Source: Clostridium sp. CMCC3677
Lineage (GTDB): Bacteria > Bacillota > Clostridia > Clostridiales > Clostridiaceae
DNA: 64,000 nucleotides
Assembly: GCF_023845585.1 (NCBI RefSeq)
Contig: NZ_JAMQHS010000006.1
Coordinates: 62,001-126,000, forward strand
Reading direction: 5' to 3'
Below the pieces are notes generated by a model that was not told where the DNA came from, made no database searches, and was given only the letters and a program-made list of their open reading frames with translations. Shown here piece by piece: positions 8,653-17,076 of this stretch; the first letter of the stretch is position 1, and every line of letters starts with the position of its first letter. Made by a program: the position numbers and the translations under genes.

Positions 8653-9129
8653 ATGGAATTTATAAATATGAAAACTACCAATTCTAATATTGATAATTCT
8701 TTAAATATTAATAATAAATTGAATAAGCTTAAAGATTCCAATTTTGTTGACTTTCTAAATAAATCAAATAAAATAGTAAATCAATTAAAAACTCAAAACA
8801 ATATATCTAATGAAGCAAAAACTGCTATATCAATTATAGAAAAAGCGCTAAATATTAATATAAGTAGTCATGATTATAAAAATAATGGTAAATTAGATAT
8901 TATGGGTATTATAAGAAAACATGGTGATAAGCTTTCCACTAGAGATACTGCAGATTTTAAGGATAGTTTAATGGTTTTATTGAATCAAGGTTTAATTGAA
9001 AGTCATGATTATTTTGAAGCTATAAAATGGATTTCCTTAAAATCAAGCTTTAAAAAATTAGATGACAAATGTGAAGATGAATTAATTAAAAGTGTTGGTG
9101 AAATAGATAAAAAATCTGAATATAAATAA
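8653..9129 (+). CDS. Hypothetical protein (158 aa)
   Basis: Not recognised. A soluble, highly charged, probably all-helical protein with an Asn-rich N-terminus (residues 8-40). Residues 50-75 (NISNEAKTAISIIEKALNI) and 85-125 (GIIRKHGDKLSTRDTADFKDS, then MVLLNQGLIESHDYF) look like ordered helices. It has no signal peptide, membrane segment or metal motif. ATG 8653 is preceded only by a weak purine stretch (GAAAGAAAG), so translation may be poor. An intrinsic terminator follows directly. It stands alone between oppositely transcribed genes. Confidence 0.65.
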   Translation: MEFINMKTTNSNIDNSLNINNKLNKLKDSNFVDFLNKSNKIVNQLKTQNNISNEAKTAISIIEKALNINISSHDYKNNGKLDIMGIIRKHGDKLSTRDTADFKDSLMVLLNQGLIESHDYFEAIKWISLKSSFKKLDDKCEDELIKSVGEIDKKSEYK

Positions 9130-9153
9130 TCATTAACTAACTTATTTATAAAA

Positions 9154-9188
9154 AAATAGTAGCTTCTAACTATTAGAAACTACTATTT
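9154..9188. terminator. Bidirectional terminator
   Basis: AAATAGTAG and TTCTA pair with their complements with one mismatch around a short loop; T-runs flank both sides. It serves the convergent 158-aa gene and EamA gene. Confidence 0.75.
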
Positions 9189-9233
9189 TTATTTAATTTA
9201 AAACAGAACCTAATTTAAAATTAGTATTATATT

Positions 9234-10148
9234 TTATGACAAATTAGTATTAGGTTCCTTAGAAAATTTTATTGAATTGTTATTTTTTAAATTTACTAAC
9301 TGTGGTAATGCAACCCCTATTAAAATTATTATAACTCCTACCCACTTTATCATAGAAACCTCTTCTTTTAGAATAACAATAGACGCTATAATAGCTACTG
9401 GTAATTCTCCTGCTCCAAGAATAGTTGATAGGCCTGTACTTAATTTAGGTGTCCCTATTGCAAAGAATAACACTGGTAATACAGCACCAAATATGCCTAA
9501 TATAATTCCATATTTCCATATTCCTTGTGATAAACATCCATTAGAGAAATAGTTTGGACAAATAGCAAAGGCAACTAATAATGCTCCTGTTGTTACACAA
9601 AAGCTTCTATTAACTGATGGTATTTGAGTTTCCACTCTTCCACTAAAAAATACAAATAGAGAATATGAAAGCGCTGCCATAAGTCCAAATATTATTCCAC
9701 TAAAGCTCCACTTAAAGTTATTACTATTAATTACCCCACTAGCTAATATAGTTCCAATAAATAATATTATAATAGATAATATTTTTATTTTTGATGGAAA
9801 TTTCTTATCTACTATGGATTCAATCAATACTCCAATCCATGTAAATTGAAATAATAGTACAACAGCAAATGATGCTGGAATACTTTCAAGAGATAAGTAA
9901 TAAAAAACAGTTGTTGCACATGTACTTATTCCGATTAATGCAAGTGAAATGAACTGTTTTATCGTAATATTTCTTCTAGATGAGATTAGCATTATGATTA
10001 ACATAGTTAACCATCCAAATAAAAATTGACTCATAACAACATCTTTAAATACAAACCCATCATTATATGCTAATTTTACTAGTGTCGATAATACTCCATA
10101 ACAACAAGCTCCTAAAAATACAAATAAAGAACTTTTAAATAAATTCAT
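9234..10148 (-). CDS. EamA/DMT-family transporter, ten transmembrane segments
   Basis: A 304-residue drug/metabolite transporter built of two EamA repeats (about 5-140 and 150-288), each with five hydrophobic helices. The helix-capping sequence PASFAVVLLFQFTWIGVLIE ends the first repeat and LPVAIIASIVILKEE ends the second, the usual positions of the family signature. Substrates of the family range from amino acids to nucleotides, and nothing here narrows it. Start ATG 10148 follows AAAGGAG. A promoter plus a hairpin-T-run leader lies upstream (10256-10401), so transcription may be attenuated. Confidence 0.9.
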   Translation of the reverse strand: MNLFKSSLFVFLGACCYGVLSTLVKLAYNDGFVFKDVVMSQFLFGWLTMLIIMLISSRRNITIKQFISLALIGISTCATTVFYYLSLESIPASFAVVLLFQFTWIGVLIESIVDKKFPSKIKILSIIILFIGTILASGVINSNNFKWSFSGIIFGLMAALSYSLFVFFSGRVETQIPSVNRSFCVTTGALLVAFAICPNYFSNGCLSQGIWKYGIILGIFGAVLPVLFFAIGTPKLSTGLSTILGAGELPVAIIASIVILKEEVSMIKWVGVIIILIGVALPQLVNLKNNNSIKFSKEPNTNLS

Positions 10149-10255
10149 AATAAACTCCTTTTTTAATTTCAGTAATATAAAATAATTACTTTAAATTTTT
10201 ATCATTAACGTATAACTAATTATGTAAATGTGTATATTCATCTCCTTTCATAAAG

Positions 10256-10366
10256 AATAAAAAAAGCCATATATTCTCCCGTTTTGAAACCAAAAAACTG
10301 AAAAATATATGGCCATTAGGCAATAATTATTTAATTACTTGGCTCTGTTTTTAAACATAGCCTATT
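10256..10366 (-). promoter_or_regulatory. Putative attenuator/riboswitch-like leader of the EamA gene
   Basis: From a predicted start near 10366 the minus-strand RNA would first form a short hairpin (GGCTATGTTT with a complementary AACAGAGCC arm, 10339-10360). It would then form a terminator: GCCATATATT pairs exactly with AATATATGGC (10266-10275 with 10304-10313) and is followed by seven T. The EamA ATG is 108 bases further on. This is the layout of a premature terminator, but I recognise no known riboswitch consensus. It could instead be only the terminator of the upstream coiled-coil gene. Confidence 0.4.
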
Positions 10367-10372
10367 ATTTAA

Positions 10373-10401
10373 ATTATAATATTAATATATATTTTTTTCA
10401 A
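10373..10401 (-). promoter_or_regulatory. Predicted sigma-A promoter of the EamA leader
   Basis: TTGAAA and a perfect TATAAT separated by 17 bases on the minus strand. Confidence 0.55.
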
Positions 10402-10480
10402 GCATTTATATTAATACTCTTCCATTGTTTTTGTAATCATTTACAGAATGTAATTACTTTAAATACACATTTAATATCAT

Positions 10481-11011
10481 TTATTCATCGTAACTTAAAT
10501 TAGTATGAATAAATGATATAACTTTAAATATCCTATACTTTTCTTTTATAGTAAACTCTTGAACTTTTTCTTCTCCTCCCCACAGCTTTACATTAACTTT
10601 TAACTCATTGTTATTATTGCTATAAATAATAACTTCACCAATTATATTGTTAAACTTCATTAAATCTATTACTTTTTTATTAAATTCTTCATATGAATTC
10701 TTAGCAAATTCTGCTTTCACATCCTTAGGTAAATTATGTGCAAGTATTTCTTTAACTGTATCCATATTGTCCTTAATTTCATTTGTTACTATATAATTTA
10801 TCTTATCTTCTATATTTTCAGTTTTAACTTTTTCCTCATTTATATTTTCTTCTAATGCCATCATATCTTGCTTTATAGCATTCATTTCACCAATCACTAT
10901 GTTGATTCTTTTAGTTAATTCACCACTTGCCTTAATTATTTTACTAAATTCCTCTATATTATCTTTTTCCTGTTTTAAAATTGAATAGAAATCAGAAACC
11001 TTTTTATCCAT
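10481..11011 (-). CDS. Coiled-coil hypothetical protein (176 aa)
   Basis: Not recognised. Residues 1-95 have continuous heptad-like hydrophobic spacing (EDNIEEFSKII-type helices, IKQDMMALEENINEEK), indicating a long coiled coil. Residues 110-176 look like a small alpha/beta domain with three predicted strands (IIGEVIIYS, ELKVNVKLWG, VQEFTIKEKYRIFKVI). It has no signal peptide or membrane segment. It is a single gene read toward the EamA gene. A structural or scaffold role would be a guess only. Confidence 0.6.
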   Translation of the reverse strand: MDKKVSDFYSILKQEKDNIEEFSKIIKASGELTKRINIVIGEMNAIKQDMMALEENINEEKVKTENIEDKINYIVTNEIKDNMDTVKEILAHNLPKDVKAEFAKNSYEEFNKKVIDLMKFNNIIGEVIIYSNNNNELKVNVKLWGGEEKVQEFTIKEKYRIFKVISFIHTNLSYDE

Positions 11012-11356
11012 TACTCTACACCCTAACTTTACTTATTTTTAAGATCATATTTTAAAGATAAGCTATGTCTTAAATATGTATTGACATATTAAATTAATAC
11101 CTCTCACTTTGCTGATGTATATATTATTTTGCTAAAGCATTAACTAAATACATTATCAATTTGCACTAACTAATATCAAATATAAAATTCGATTCAAACT
11201 ACACTTTTACATTACATTATTAAAATATATGATTACAAAATATAATTTAGCACCTTAACATAAACAATTTGACAATAACATTATGTAATGATATATTTTA
11301 GTTAAAATATGGAAAAATAATTAGAGCACTATACATAAAATACGGGGGTACTTATC
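11012..11356. other. Intergenic region with a partial repeat copy and the lepB promoter
   Basis: No gene seen. The stretch about 11051-11085 (AGCTATGTCTTAAATATGT onward) resembles the left half of the palindromic repeat at 20666-20737. The lepB promoter occupies the right end. Confidence 0.45.
11269..11297 (+). promoter_or_regulatory. Predicted sigma-A promoter of signal peptidase gene
   Basis: Perfect TTGACA, 17-base spacer, TATATT, located 60 bases before the ATG. Confidence 0.7.
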
Positions 11357-11896
11357 ATGGAAGAAATAAAAAAAGAAACTATATCAAGTAAAATTATTTT
11401 TTTAAAAGATTGGCTTATACCTATACTTATAGCTCTTATACTTGGAATTTTAATAAATAAATTTATGTTTTTTAGTGTTTTTGTTCCGACTGGTTCTATG
11501 ATTCCAACTATAAATGAAGATAACAAGGCACTTGTAACTAGAGTTAATAATCTATCTAGTATTACAAGAGGAGATATAATAGTATTTCAATCTGATGAGC
11601 TTAATTTAACATTAGTAAAGAGATTAATTGGTTTACCTGGTGATAAAATAAAAATTAAAAATGGAGTTGTATTTATTAATGGTGAAGAACTGGTTGAAGA
11701 TTATGTAAAGAATAAAGATTATTCCTACTCCGGTGAATTCGATGTTCCTGAGGGAAAGTATTTCTTTTTAGGTGATAATCGTCCTGATTCAAATGATGCT
11801 CGACTTTGGAAAAATCCTTATATTGACGGCTCTCATATAAAAGGAAAATTCAAATTCATTTTCTATCCATTTGAAGATTTTGGATTTGCAAAATAG
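11357..11896 (+). CDS. lepB: Signal peptidase I
   Basis: A 179-residue type I signal peptidase (S26 family), which removes Sec signal peptides on the outer face of the membrane. One N-terminal membrane anchor (18-40) leads into box B, VPTGSMIPTI, with the catalytic Ser47. Box D, LVKRLIGLPGD, holds the general-base Lys88. Box E is GDNRPDSNDARLW (139-151). Length and the single membrane segment fit the Gram-positive SipS type. GGGGG precedes the ATG, and a near-consensus promoter lies upstream. It is a monocistronic gene. The exported cytolysin, stalk-domain protein and 5'-nucleotidase of this window would be typical substrates; that link is inference. Confidence 0.97.
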   Translation: MEEIKKETISSKIIFLKDWLIPILIALILGILINKFMFFSVFVPTGSMIPTINEDNKALVTRVNNLSSITRGDIIVFQSDELNLTLVKRLIGLPGDKIKIKNGVVFINGEELVEDYVKNKDYSYSGEFDVPEGKYFFLGDNRPDSNDARLWKNPYIDGSHIKGKFKFIFYPFEDFGFAK

Positions 11897-11933
11897 TTTT
11901 TAATTCTTTAGGAATTTATATTATTAAAAAATT

Positions 11934-12006
11934 TGTGGATAACTTTTAAAATAATGTGTTTTAAAGGTATTATGAGTACCCCTAAAGAATAAAAAATAAT
12001 CATATG
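11934..12006 (+). repeat. 73-bp dispersed repeat with DnaA box, copy 1
   Basis: Matches the reverse complement of 30935-31007 at 65 of 73 positions, with the final 33 bases identical (GAGTACCCCTAAAGAATAAA onward to CATATG). It contains TGTGGATAA, i.e. a perfect DnaA box TTATCCACA on the minus strand (11934-11942). Confidence 0.85.
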
Positions 12007-12054
12007 CCGCACCATTATTCCTGCACTGCGTTTAGAAAGGGCGCATGGCTAAAA

Positions 12055-12087
12055 AAATCGACGGCTCCAAAGTCGCCTTAGCGATTT
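12055..12087 (-). terminator. Terminator of oleate hydratase gene
   Basis: Nested stem: AAATCG with CGATTT, and GGC with GCC inside, followed on the minus strand by seven T. The surrounding 12007-12093 is much richer in G and C than its neighbours. Confidence 0.6.
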
Positions 12088-12099
12088 TGTTCTAAAAGC

Positions 12100-12163
12100 T
12101 ATGTTTTAGCAAAGTGTGGATATATGTATACGCAAAATATATCCACACATATTTAAAACATAT
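12100..12163 (+). repeat. Palindromic dispersed repeat, copy 3
   Basis: ATGTTTTA at 12101 and TAAAACAT at 12154-12161 form the outer arms; GTGTGGATATAT (12114-12125) and its exact complement (12137-12148) form the inner arms. This is one of the most complete copies of the family. Confidence 0.75.
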
Positions 12164-12213
12164 CTTAATATTTTATCATTTAAATATATAATTATTTTAA
12201 AGTAGAGCTAAAT

Positions 12214-13950
12214 TTAACTATAAGATTTTTTTAATGCTTGCTTTAATATTCTTGGATCTTTTTTATATTGTGTTATTGGACAAATTTTTTTATGCTTTAT
12301 ATTAAATAAAGTATATACTGCTATCCTAGCTGCACGTACAGAGTACTCTTCTGTAAACACCATATCTCCTGGTATTTCAACAAATTGACTAATCATTGCA
12401 AAATTTGTTGAGCCATTAGGTACAACTTTAGGACGATCACTCATCTTGCGTGGTTGAAATTGTGAATCTATATATGGCATCATGCAAGGAATAACATTAA
12501 CTATAGATTCTTTTATCTCATCAATTTTATCTTCAAAATGCAAATGATGTAATAACTCTATTAAGATTTCTTCTCCAGTACACTCACGCATAGGTTTCTT
12601 TACATAATCTCCTTCTCTATCAGTGTACAATCCATATCCCCAGAAAATAGTAGTATCAAGTGGTTGATTTTTGAAGTGTGGTTGAGCAGCTATAACTATG
12701 CTCATTAGCCAACTTGAATCTTTAAAAGTCATTAATGCTCCACTACCTGGAATATTTCCAGAAAATTGCTCTATAAGTTTTAATAATTTATTTCCTTTAC
12801 AAGTTACAGTAAAGCTTTCCCAATTAGTTTTCTCTGGATATTTAAAAAATGGTTCAGGATTTCCAAGTCCAATTTTCTTTTTAGCTATTTTTTCCCAAAG
12901 TTCAGCCGACATTGGGTTATCTATTTTATACTCTGCTGGTGTATTGTAATCTCCTAATGTTGCATTATCAGTCATACAACCATTAGTCATAATACATACA
13001 TCATCATCTTTTAATTCAATTATTTTTTCTCCTTCCGAATCTTTTATGTGTATTGCAGTAACTGTAATCTCTTCTCCTTCTTTAAAATCCAGATCTGTTA
13101 CTGTTGCATTAATACTAAAATCTACTCCAAAGTCTTCTAAATAAGATTTTAATGGCATAATAACTGATTCATATTGATTGTATGTTGTACGAGTTACTCC
13201 TTCTAAAGTTTCAATACGTGAAAATTCAAATATCATGCGTTCCATATAGCGTTTAAATTCAAATAAACTAGACCACTTTTGGAATGCAAATGTTGTTTGC
13301 CACATATACCAAAAATTTGTTTCAAAGAAATGTGGTGTATGTTCAAACCATTCCTCAATAGTCATATCATCTAATTTTTCTTCTGGAGTTGCCATTAATT
13401 TTCCAAGTGCCATACGATCAGCATTATTAAATCCCATACTCTTTGTATCTTGTATTACACCATCTTTATCAACTAACCTAGCTTGTGCATGTGTTGGATG
13501 TAAATGATCAAAATTTAAAATTTCCTCAGTAACGCTTTTTCCTGGAAACTCTAATGATGGAATACTCGAAAATAGATCCCAAAAGTTTTCATATGTTTCT
13601 TCATTGAGCATTCTTCCACCACGACATATAAATCCATTAACTGGATTACCTCCACCATCATTACTACCCCCAAGTATTTTCATACCCTCTATAATATGAA
13701 TATTTTCACCTTCAAAATTGCAATCTCTTATAAGATAAGCTGCACCAGCTAATGAAGCTAAACCTCCACCTACAAAGTACACATCTTTGCCTTCATTATT
13801 CATATATTCAAATGATTCTGTAAAAATTTTATTTTTAGCTTTATTTTTAACTTTATTTAATCCTAAAGTTGCTGCTGTTGCTACTCCTGTTATTGCACCT
13901 AAAGTAAGTAATATATTGACATTCTTATTTTTTTTCATCTTCTTACCCAT
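12214..13950 (-). CDS. ohyA: Oleate hydratase with N-terminal membrane anchor
   Basis: A 578-residue FAD-dependent fatty acid double-bond hydratase (MCRA, myosin-cross-reactive antigen family), which converts oleate to 10-hydroxystearate and detoxifies unsaturated fatty acids. The dinucleotide-binding motif is VYFVGGGLASLAGAAYLIRD (58-77). The family block RGGRMLNEETYENFWDLF (110-127) follows the substrate loop. Ahead of the enzyme are about 45 extra residues containing a Lys-rich start and one hydrophobic helix (about 11-31, VNILLTLGAITGVATAATLG), which would tether it to the membrane. ATG 13950 is chosen because GAGGA lies 7 bases upstream; more upstream starts have none. It is a monocistronic gene with its own terminator. 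Confidence 0.95.
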   Translation of the reverse strand: MGKKMKKNKNVNILLTLGAITGVATAATLGLNKVKNKAKNKIFTESFEYMNNEGKDVYFVGGGLASLAGAAYLIRDCNFEGENIHIIEGMKILGGSNDGGGNPVNGFICRGGRMLNEETYENFWDLFSSIPSLEFPGKSVTEEILNFDHLHPTHAQARLVDKDGVIQDTKSMGFNNADRMALGKLMATPEEKLDDMTIEEWFEHTPHFFETNFWYMWQTTFAFQKWSSLFEFKRYMERMIFEFSRIETLEGVTRTTYNQYESVIMPLKSYLEDFGVDFSINATVTDLDFKEGEEITVTAIHIKDSEGEKIIELKDDDVCIMTNGCMTDNATLGDYNTPAEYKIDNPMSAELWEKIAKKKIGLGNPEPFFKYPEKTNWESFTVTCKGNKLLKLIEQFSGNIPGSGALMTFKDSSWLMSIVIAAQPHFKNQPLDTTIFWGYGLYTDREGDYVKKPMRECTGEEILIELLHHLHFEDKIDEIKESIVNVIPCMMPYIDSQFQPRKMSDRPKVVPNGSTNFAMISQFVEIPGDMVFTEEYSVRAARIAVYTLFNIKHKKICPITQYKKDPRILKQALKKSYS

Positions 13951-14083
13951 ATAACATTCCTCAACTTTCATTTTTAACTTATTTATTATTTTATCAATAT
14001 TATATTTTAATCCAATTAAATTACAATTATACAAATTCTATTATAATTTAATTATAACTTATTTTTATTTGTAGAATAAAAAA

Positions 14084-14122
14084 TTTAAGCTATAAAAAAT
14101 TTAAGTATTTTTATAGCTTAAA
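14084..14122 (-). terminator. Terminator of the 72-aa gene
   Basis: Perfect 15-bp stem (TTTAAGCTATAAAAA and complement) with a 9-base loop. Confidence 0.7.
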
Positions 14123-14151
14123 TAACATTAACATTTATTACATTATATTTT

Positions 14152-14370
14152 TTAAACATCCTCAAAAATTATCATACCATCTTCTTGTGCTACTAATCCT
14201 TTTTCTTCTAACTTTTCTAATTCTATATCTAAATCAAATTTCTTATTCATTTTATCGTCTTTTTCATTTTCATATTTTGAAAAAATCTTTTTAAGTTCAT
14301 AATAACTTATTTCTTTTGCCTCACTTATTTTATTAATTAATTTTAAAGAATAATTAGAATATTTATTCAC
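14152..14370 (-). CDS. Small hypothetical protein, winged-helix-like (72 aa)
   Basis: Not recognised by family. The 72 residues read as helix (YSLKLINKISEA), helix (SYYELKKIFSKYEN), long Lys-rich loop, helix (DLDIELEKLEEKGLV) and a short strand pair (AQEDGMIIFED). That is the order of a winged helix, where the final strands form the wing. Such a protein could bind DNA, but there is no positively charged recognition-helix pattern that makes it certain. It starts with GTG after AAGGAG, so the start is well supported. It is a single gene with its own terminator, next to the divergent beta-lactamase-like gene. Confidence 0.6.
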   Translation of the reverse strand: MNKYSNYSLKLINKISEAKEISYYELKKIFSKYENEKDDKMNKKFDLDIELEKLEEKGLVAQEDGMIIFEDV

Positions 14371-14527
14371 AATATCACTCCTTATTATAAATTTAGTATA
14401 TAATTTATGTAATTAAGCAAGACTATAAGATATTTTCGTTTGTTGTTATATTATACTAAATGTGGTAACTCAATTATTACTATATTATTAATATTACTTC
14501 CTATCATTGTTAATATCAAAAAATTTA

Positions 14528-14556
14528 TTGACATCATTTTATATATTTCATACAAT
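14528..14556 (+). promoter_or_regulatory. Predicted sigma-A promoter of beta-lactamase-like gene
   Basis: Perfect TTGACA, 17-base spacer, TACAAT, ending 34 bases before the ATG. Confidence 0.7.
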
Positions 14557-14590
14557 TTTTACAAGAAACATTTTTATTAGGAGATAAAAT

Positions 14591-15646
14591 ATGAGGATTT
14601 TAAAGGATTATTTTGTAACATTTTTAATTTTAACTGTATTAATTATCACATTGTTTTTTTGCGTTTATTATTTTCCACAACAATCCGAGGACATAGTACA
14701 AGCTAAAAACATTGAATCAAATGAAGATAATGAAAATTATGATAAAGTTCATATTGATAGTGATAATTCTCATAGCTCCAATACAGAAAATATTGAAAAT
14801 GTTAAAACTGTTGAACCTACTAAACTAATTACTGGCACTAAAATAAACAAAGATTTATTTAATGAAACTTTAAGTGATAATGAAAAATTGAAAATTTTAA
14901 ATGATAGTAAATATAATCTTGAGGATAGAATCCTTTTTTATTTAGGATCTGATAGCGATCGTGTTGGATTTATATACTATGATTTAAACTATAATAAATA
15001 TATTGAGCTTAATAAAAGTAATACTTTCATTGCTGCAAGTACTTATAAAGTTAAATTAAATGTATTGACATATGAAAAAAATAAGACAGATAAAAATTTA
15101 CTTAATAAAAAATTAGATTATAAAGAGGATGATTATGAAGAAGGGACAGGAATACTTCAAAATTTATGTGACATTCCTCCTACTCCAATTAGTGAATTAT
15201 TAGATTTATCTATAATTAATTCCGATAATATTGCTACTAATATGATTGGTTCATATTTAGGTGGACATGATCAAGTTAGAAAAGAAATTAATGAAATGTT
15301 TAATATTTCAATACCATATAATGAAAATATAACTACTCCAGAAACTGAATTCAGAATTTTAAAGCATATTTATGACAATAAAAGTGATGTAACTTACTCT
15401 CATTTAATTGATGTTTTAAAATCTACTGATTATCATGATAGAATAGATAAATATATCCCTCATAACATAGTTGCTCATAAAGTAGGTTCTAGTAATGAAT
15501 ACATACATGATATAGCAATAGTATTTCCAGACAACCCTTACATATTTATAATTTATACAAAAGATTTAGAAAATGCTGAAGAAAAAATAGCTCAGATTTC
15601 AAAGACAATTTATAATTATCAAGTTAATAATCGCATAATAAATTAA
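14591..15646 (+). CDS. Membrane-anchored class A beta-lactamase-like serine hydrolase
   Basis: A 351-residue protein with one N-terminal membrane helix (8-28), a 70-residue acidic Asn/Ser-rich linker and a penicillin-binding/class A beta-lactamase fold from about 110. Motif 1 is S150-TYK153, motif 2 is S211-DN213, motif 3 is K297-VG299. All three nucleophile and base motifs are therefore present. The omega loop between motif 2 and the TTP segment is very short, and the deacylating glutamate (position 166 in class A enzymes) is missing. I infer that it acylates slowly or acts on peptidoglycan or another substrate rather than giving resistance. Strong promoter and terminator make it a single-gene unit. 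Confidence 0.85.
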   Translation: MRILKDYFVTFLILTVLIITLFFCVYYFPQQSEDIVQAKNIESNEDNENYDKVHIDSDNSHSSNTENIENVKTVEPTKLITGTKINKDLFNETLSDNEKLKILNDSKYNLEDRILFYLGSDSDRVGFIYYDLNYNKYIELNKSNTFIAASTYKVKLNVLTYEKNKTDKNLLNKKLDYKEDDYEEGTGILQNLCDIPPTPISELLDLSIINSDNIATNMIGSYLGGHDQVRKEINEMFNISIPYNENITTPETEFRILKHIYDNKSDVTYSHLIDVLKSTDYHDRIDKYIPHNIVAHKVGSSNEYIHDIAIVFPDNPYIFIIYTKDLENAEEKIAQISKTIYNYQVNNRIIN

Positions 15647-15665
15647 AGGTGGCTACGCCACCTTT
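15645..15665. terminator. Strong GC-rich terminator
   Basis: AAAGGTGGC, a 3-base loop and the exact complement, followed by T-run on the plus strand. Confidence 0.9.
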
Positions 15666-15670
15666 TTTAG

Positions 15671-15790
15671 TTAAGAATGGAGAGTTGAGAATTAAAAGTT
15701 TTGGTTGAAAATCTTTAAGACTTTCTAAAAATATAATTTCAAAATTCCAATAAGGAATTTTTTCCTTAACTCTCCACTTTCCACTATCAA
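15671..15790. repeat. Possible small inverted-repeat element
   Basis: TGGAGAGTT at 15678-15686 and AACTCTCCA at 15768-15776 are terminal inverted repeats of about 100 bases of non-coding DNA, with an inner hairpin AAAATTCC/GGAATTTT (15741-15761). The ends carry the GAGAGTTGAGAAT wording I associate with small clostridial intergenic repeats. It may also terminate the permease transcript. Confidence 0.45.
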
Positions 15791-15804
15791 CTTTCAACTA
15801 ACAT

Positions 15805-17076
15805 CTATTCATATCTTAGTGCCTCAATTGGATCAAGTTTCGCAGCTTTATTAGCTGGATAATATCCAAAGAACACTCCAATAAACATAGAAAACGTAAA
15901 ACTAATTAATATTGTAGGAACAGATATAACAACTGGCGATTTTAAAACTAAAGATGTAATAATTCCCATCCCTATACCTAACACTATTCCTATTGTCCCA
16001 CCTATTGCACATATTATAGCTGATTCTACTATAAACTGCATTTTTATATGAGAACTTTTTGCACCTAATGCTTTTCTAGTACCTATTTCTTTTGTTCTCT
16101 CTGTAACAGACACTAGCATTATATTCATTACTCCAATACCACCAACAAGTAATGATATTGCTGCTATGACCGAAATAGCCAAAGATACTTTTCCAAGAGC
16201 TGAAGTCATTTCTTTTAGCTCACTTTCCATATTACGAACCTGAACTGTCCAGTTTTTATTATTTTTATATAGATTTTTAAAATATTTACTAAAATCATTT
16301 GTTAATTTCATTATATCAGCATCTGCCTTTGGCTTTACAGTAAAATATGAATAATTTTTGTTCTTAGCAGATTCTTTAGATGTAGTTACTGGAATATATA
16401 AATTAGTTTGCATATCTTTTTCAGATGATCTACTACCTCCATCAAAAGGTGATGCTTCAAATTTATATACACCTACAACTACATAACTTTTAATATCATC
16501 TCCTACATATACCTTAATCTCTTTTCCTAAGGGATCTATATTTTTTTTAAATATATTATTTACAAATTTATCAGATACAACGGCAAGTTTTCTCTTTCCT
16601 TTTACATCCTTATCATTTATAAATCTACCTTTTAATAGCTTTATATTTTTGGCATCTTTATACCCGTCATTTACACCCATAATACTTACATTAGCATATG
16701 AATATCCTTCTTTTGCTTTTCCTGATCCGCCATGTTCAGATACACTTATACTATCAATGTCATTGCTAAATCTTTCTTTAAATTCATCAATCTGTTCTAA
16801 TGAAAAGCAATCTTCTTCTGTCATTTTATCCCATGCATTTGAATCATAGCTCATTCCATCTTCTCCTTCACTCTTAGGAGAGATGGAAACATCTATATTT
16901 GTTGCTCCATTGCTAGCTAATGTACTTGTTAAAGATGAAGTTATGGCATTACCAATTGATACTATTCCTATAACAGAAGAAATTCCAATAATTATTCCAA
17001 GCATCGTAAGAATAGAACGCATCTTGTTTGATTTGATTCCAGCTATGGCAAGCATTATATTTTCTTTTATAAACAT
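15805..17076 (-). CDS. MacB-like ABC transporter permease
   Basis: A 423-residue permease of the MacB/FtsX type. One N-terminal membrane helix (NKMRSILTMLGIIIGISSVIGI, about 16-37) precedes a large extracytoplasmic MacB-core domain (about 45-285). Three C-terminal helices follow, with the conserved ERTKEIGTRKALGA coupling loop between the first two. It ends LDPIEALRYE, the standard C-terminus. It lacks the fused ATPase of proteobacterial MacB; the ATPase is the upstream gene, overlapping by 10 bases. With the MacA-like and TolC-like proteins of the same operon it would form a mechanotransmission exporter for a peptide, lipid or drug. Confidence 0.93.
   Translation of the reverse strand: MFIKENIMLAIAGIKSNKMRSILTMLGIIIGISSVIGIVSIGNAITSSLTSTLASNGATNIDVSISPKSEGEDGMSYDSNAWDKMTEEDCFSLEQIDEFKERFSNDIDSISVSEHGGSGKAKEGYSYANVSIMGVNDGYKDAKNIKLLKGRFINDKDVKGKRKLAVVSDKFVNNIFKKNIDPLGKEIKVYVGDDIKSYVVVGVYKFEASPFDGGSRSSEKDMQTNLYIPVTTSKESAKNKNYSYFTVKPKADADIMKLTNDFSKYFKNLYKNNKNWTVQVRNMESELKEMTSALGKVSLAISVIAAISLLVGGIGVMNIMLVSVTERTKEIGTRKALGAKSSHIKMQFIVESAIICAIGGTIGIVLGIGMGIITSLVLKSPVVISVPTILISFTFSMFIGVFFGYYPANKAAKLDPIEALRYE

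Noticed and set aside
10256..10366. Guanidine, preQ1 or ZTP riboswitch before the EamA gene
   Set aside because: None of their consensus cores could be matched; only a generic attenuator layout is supported.
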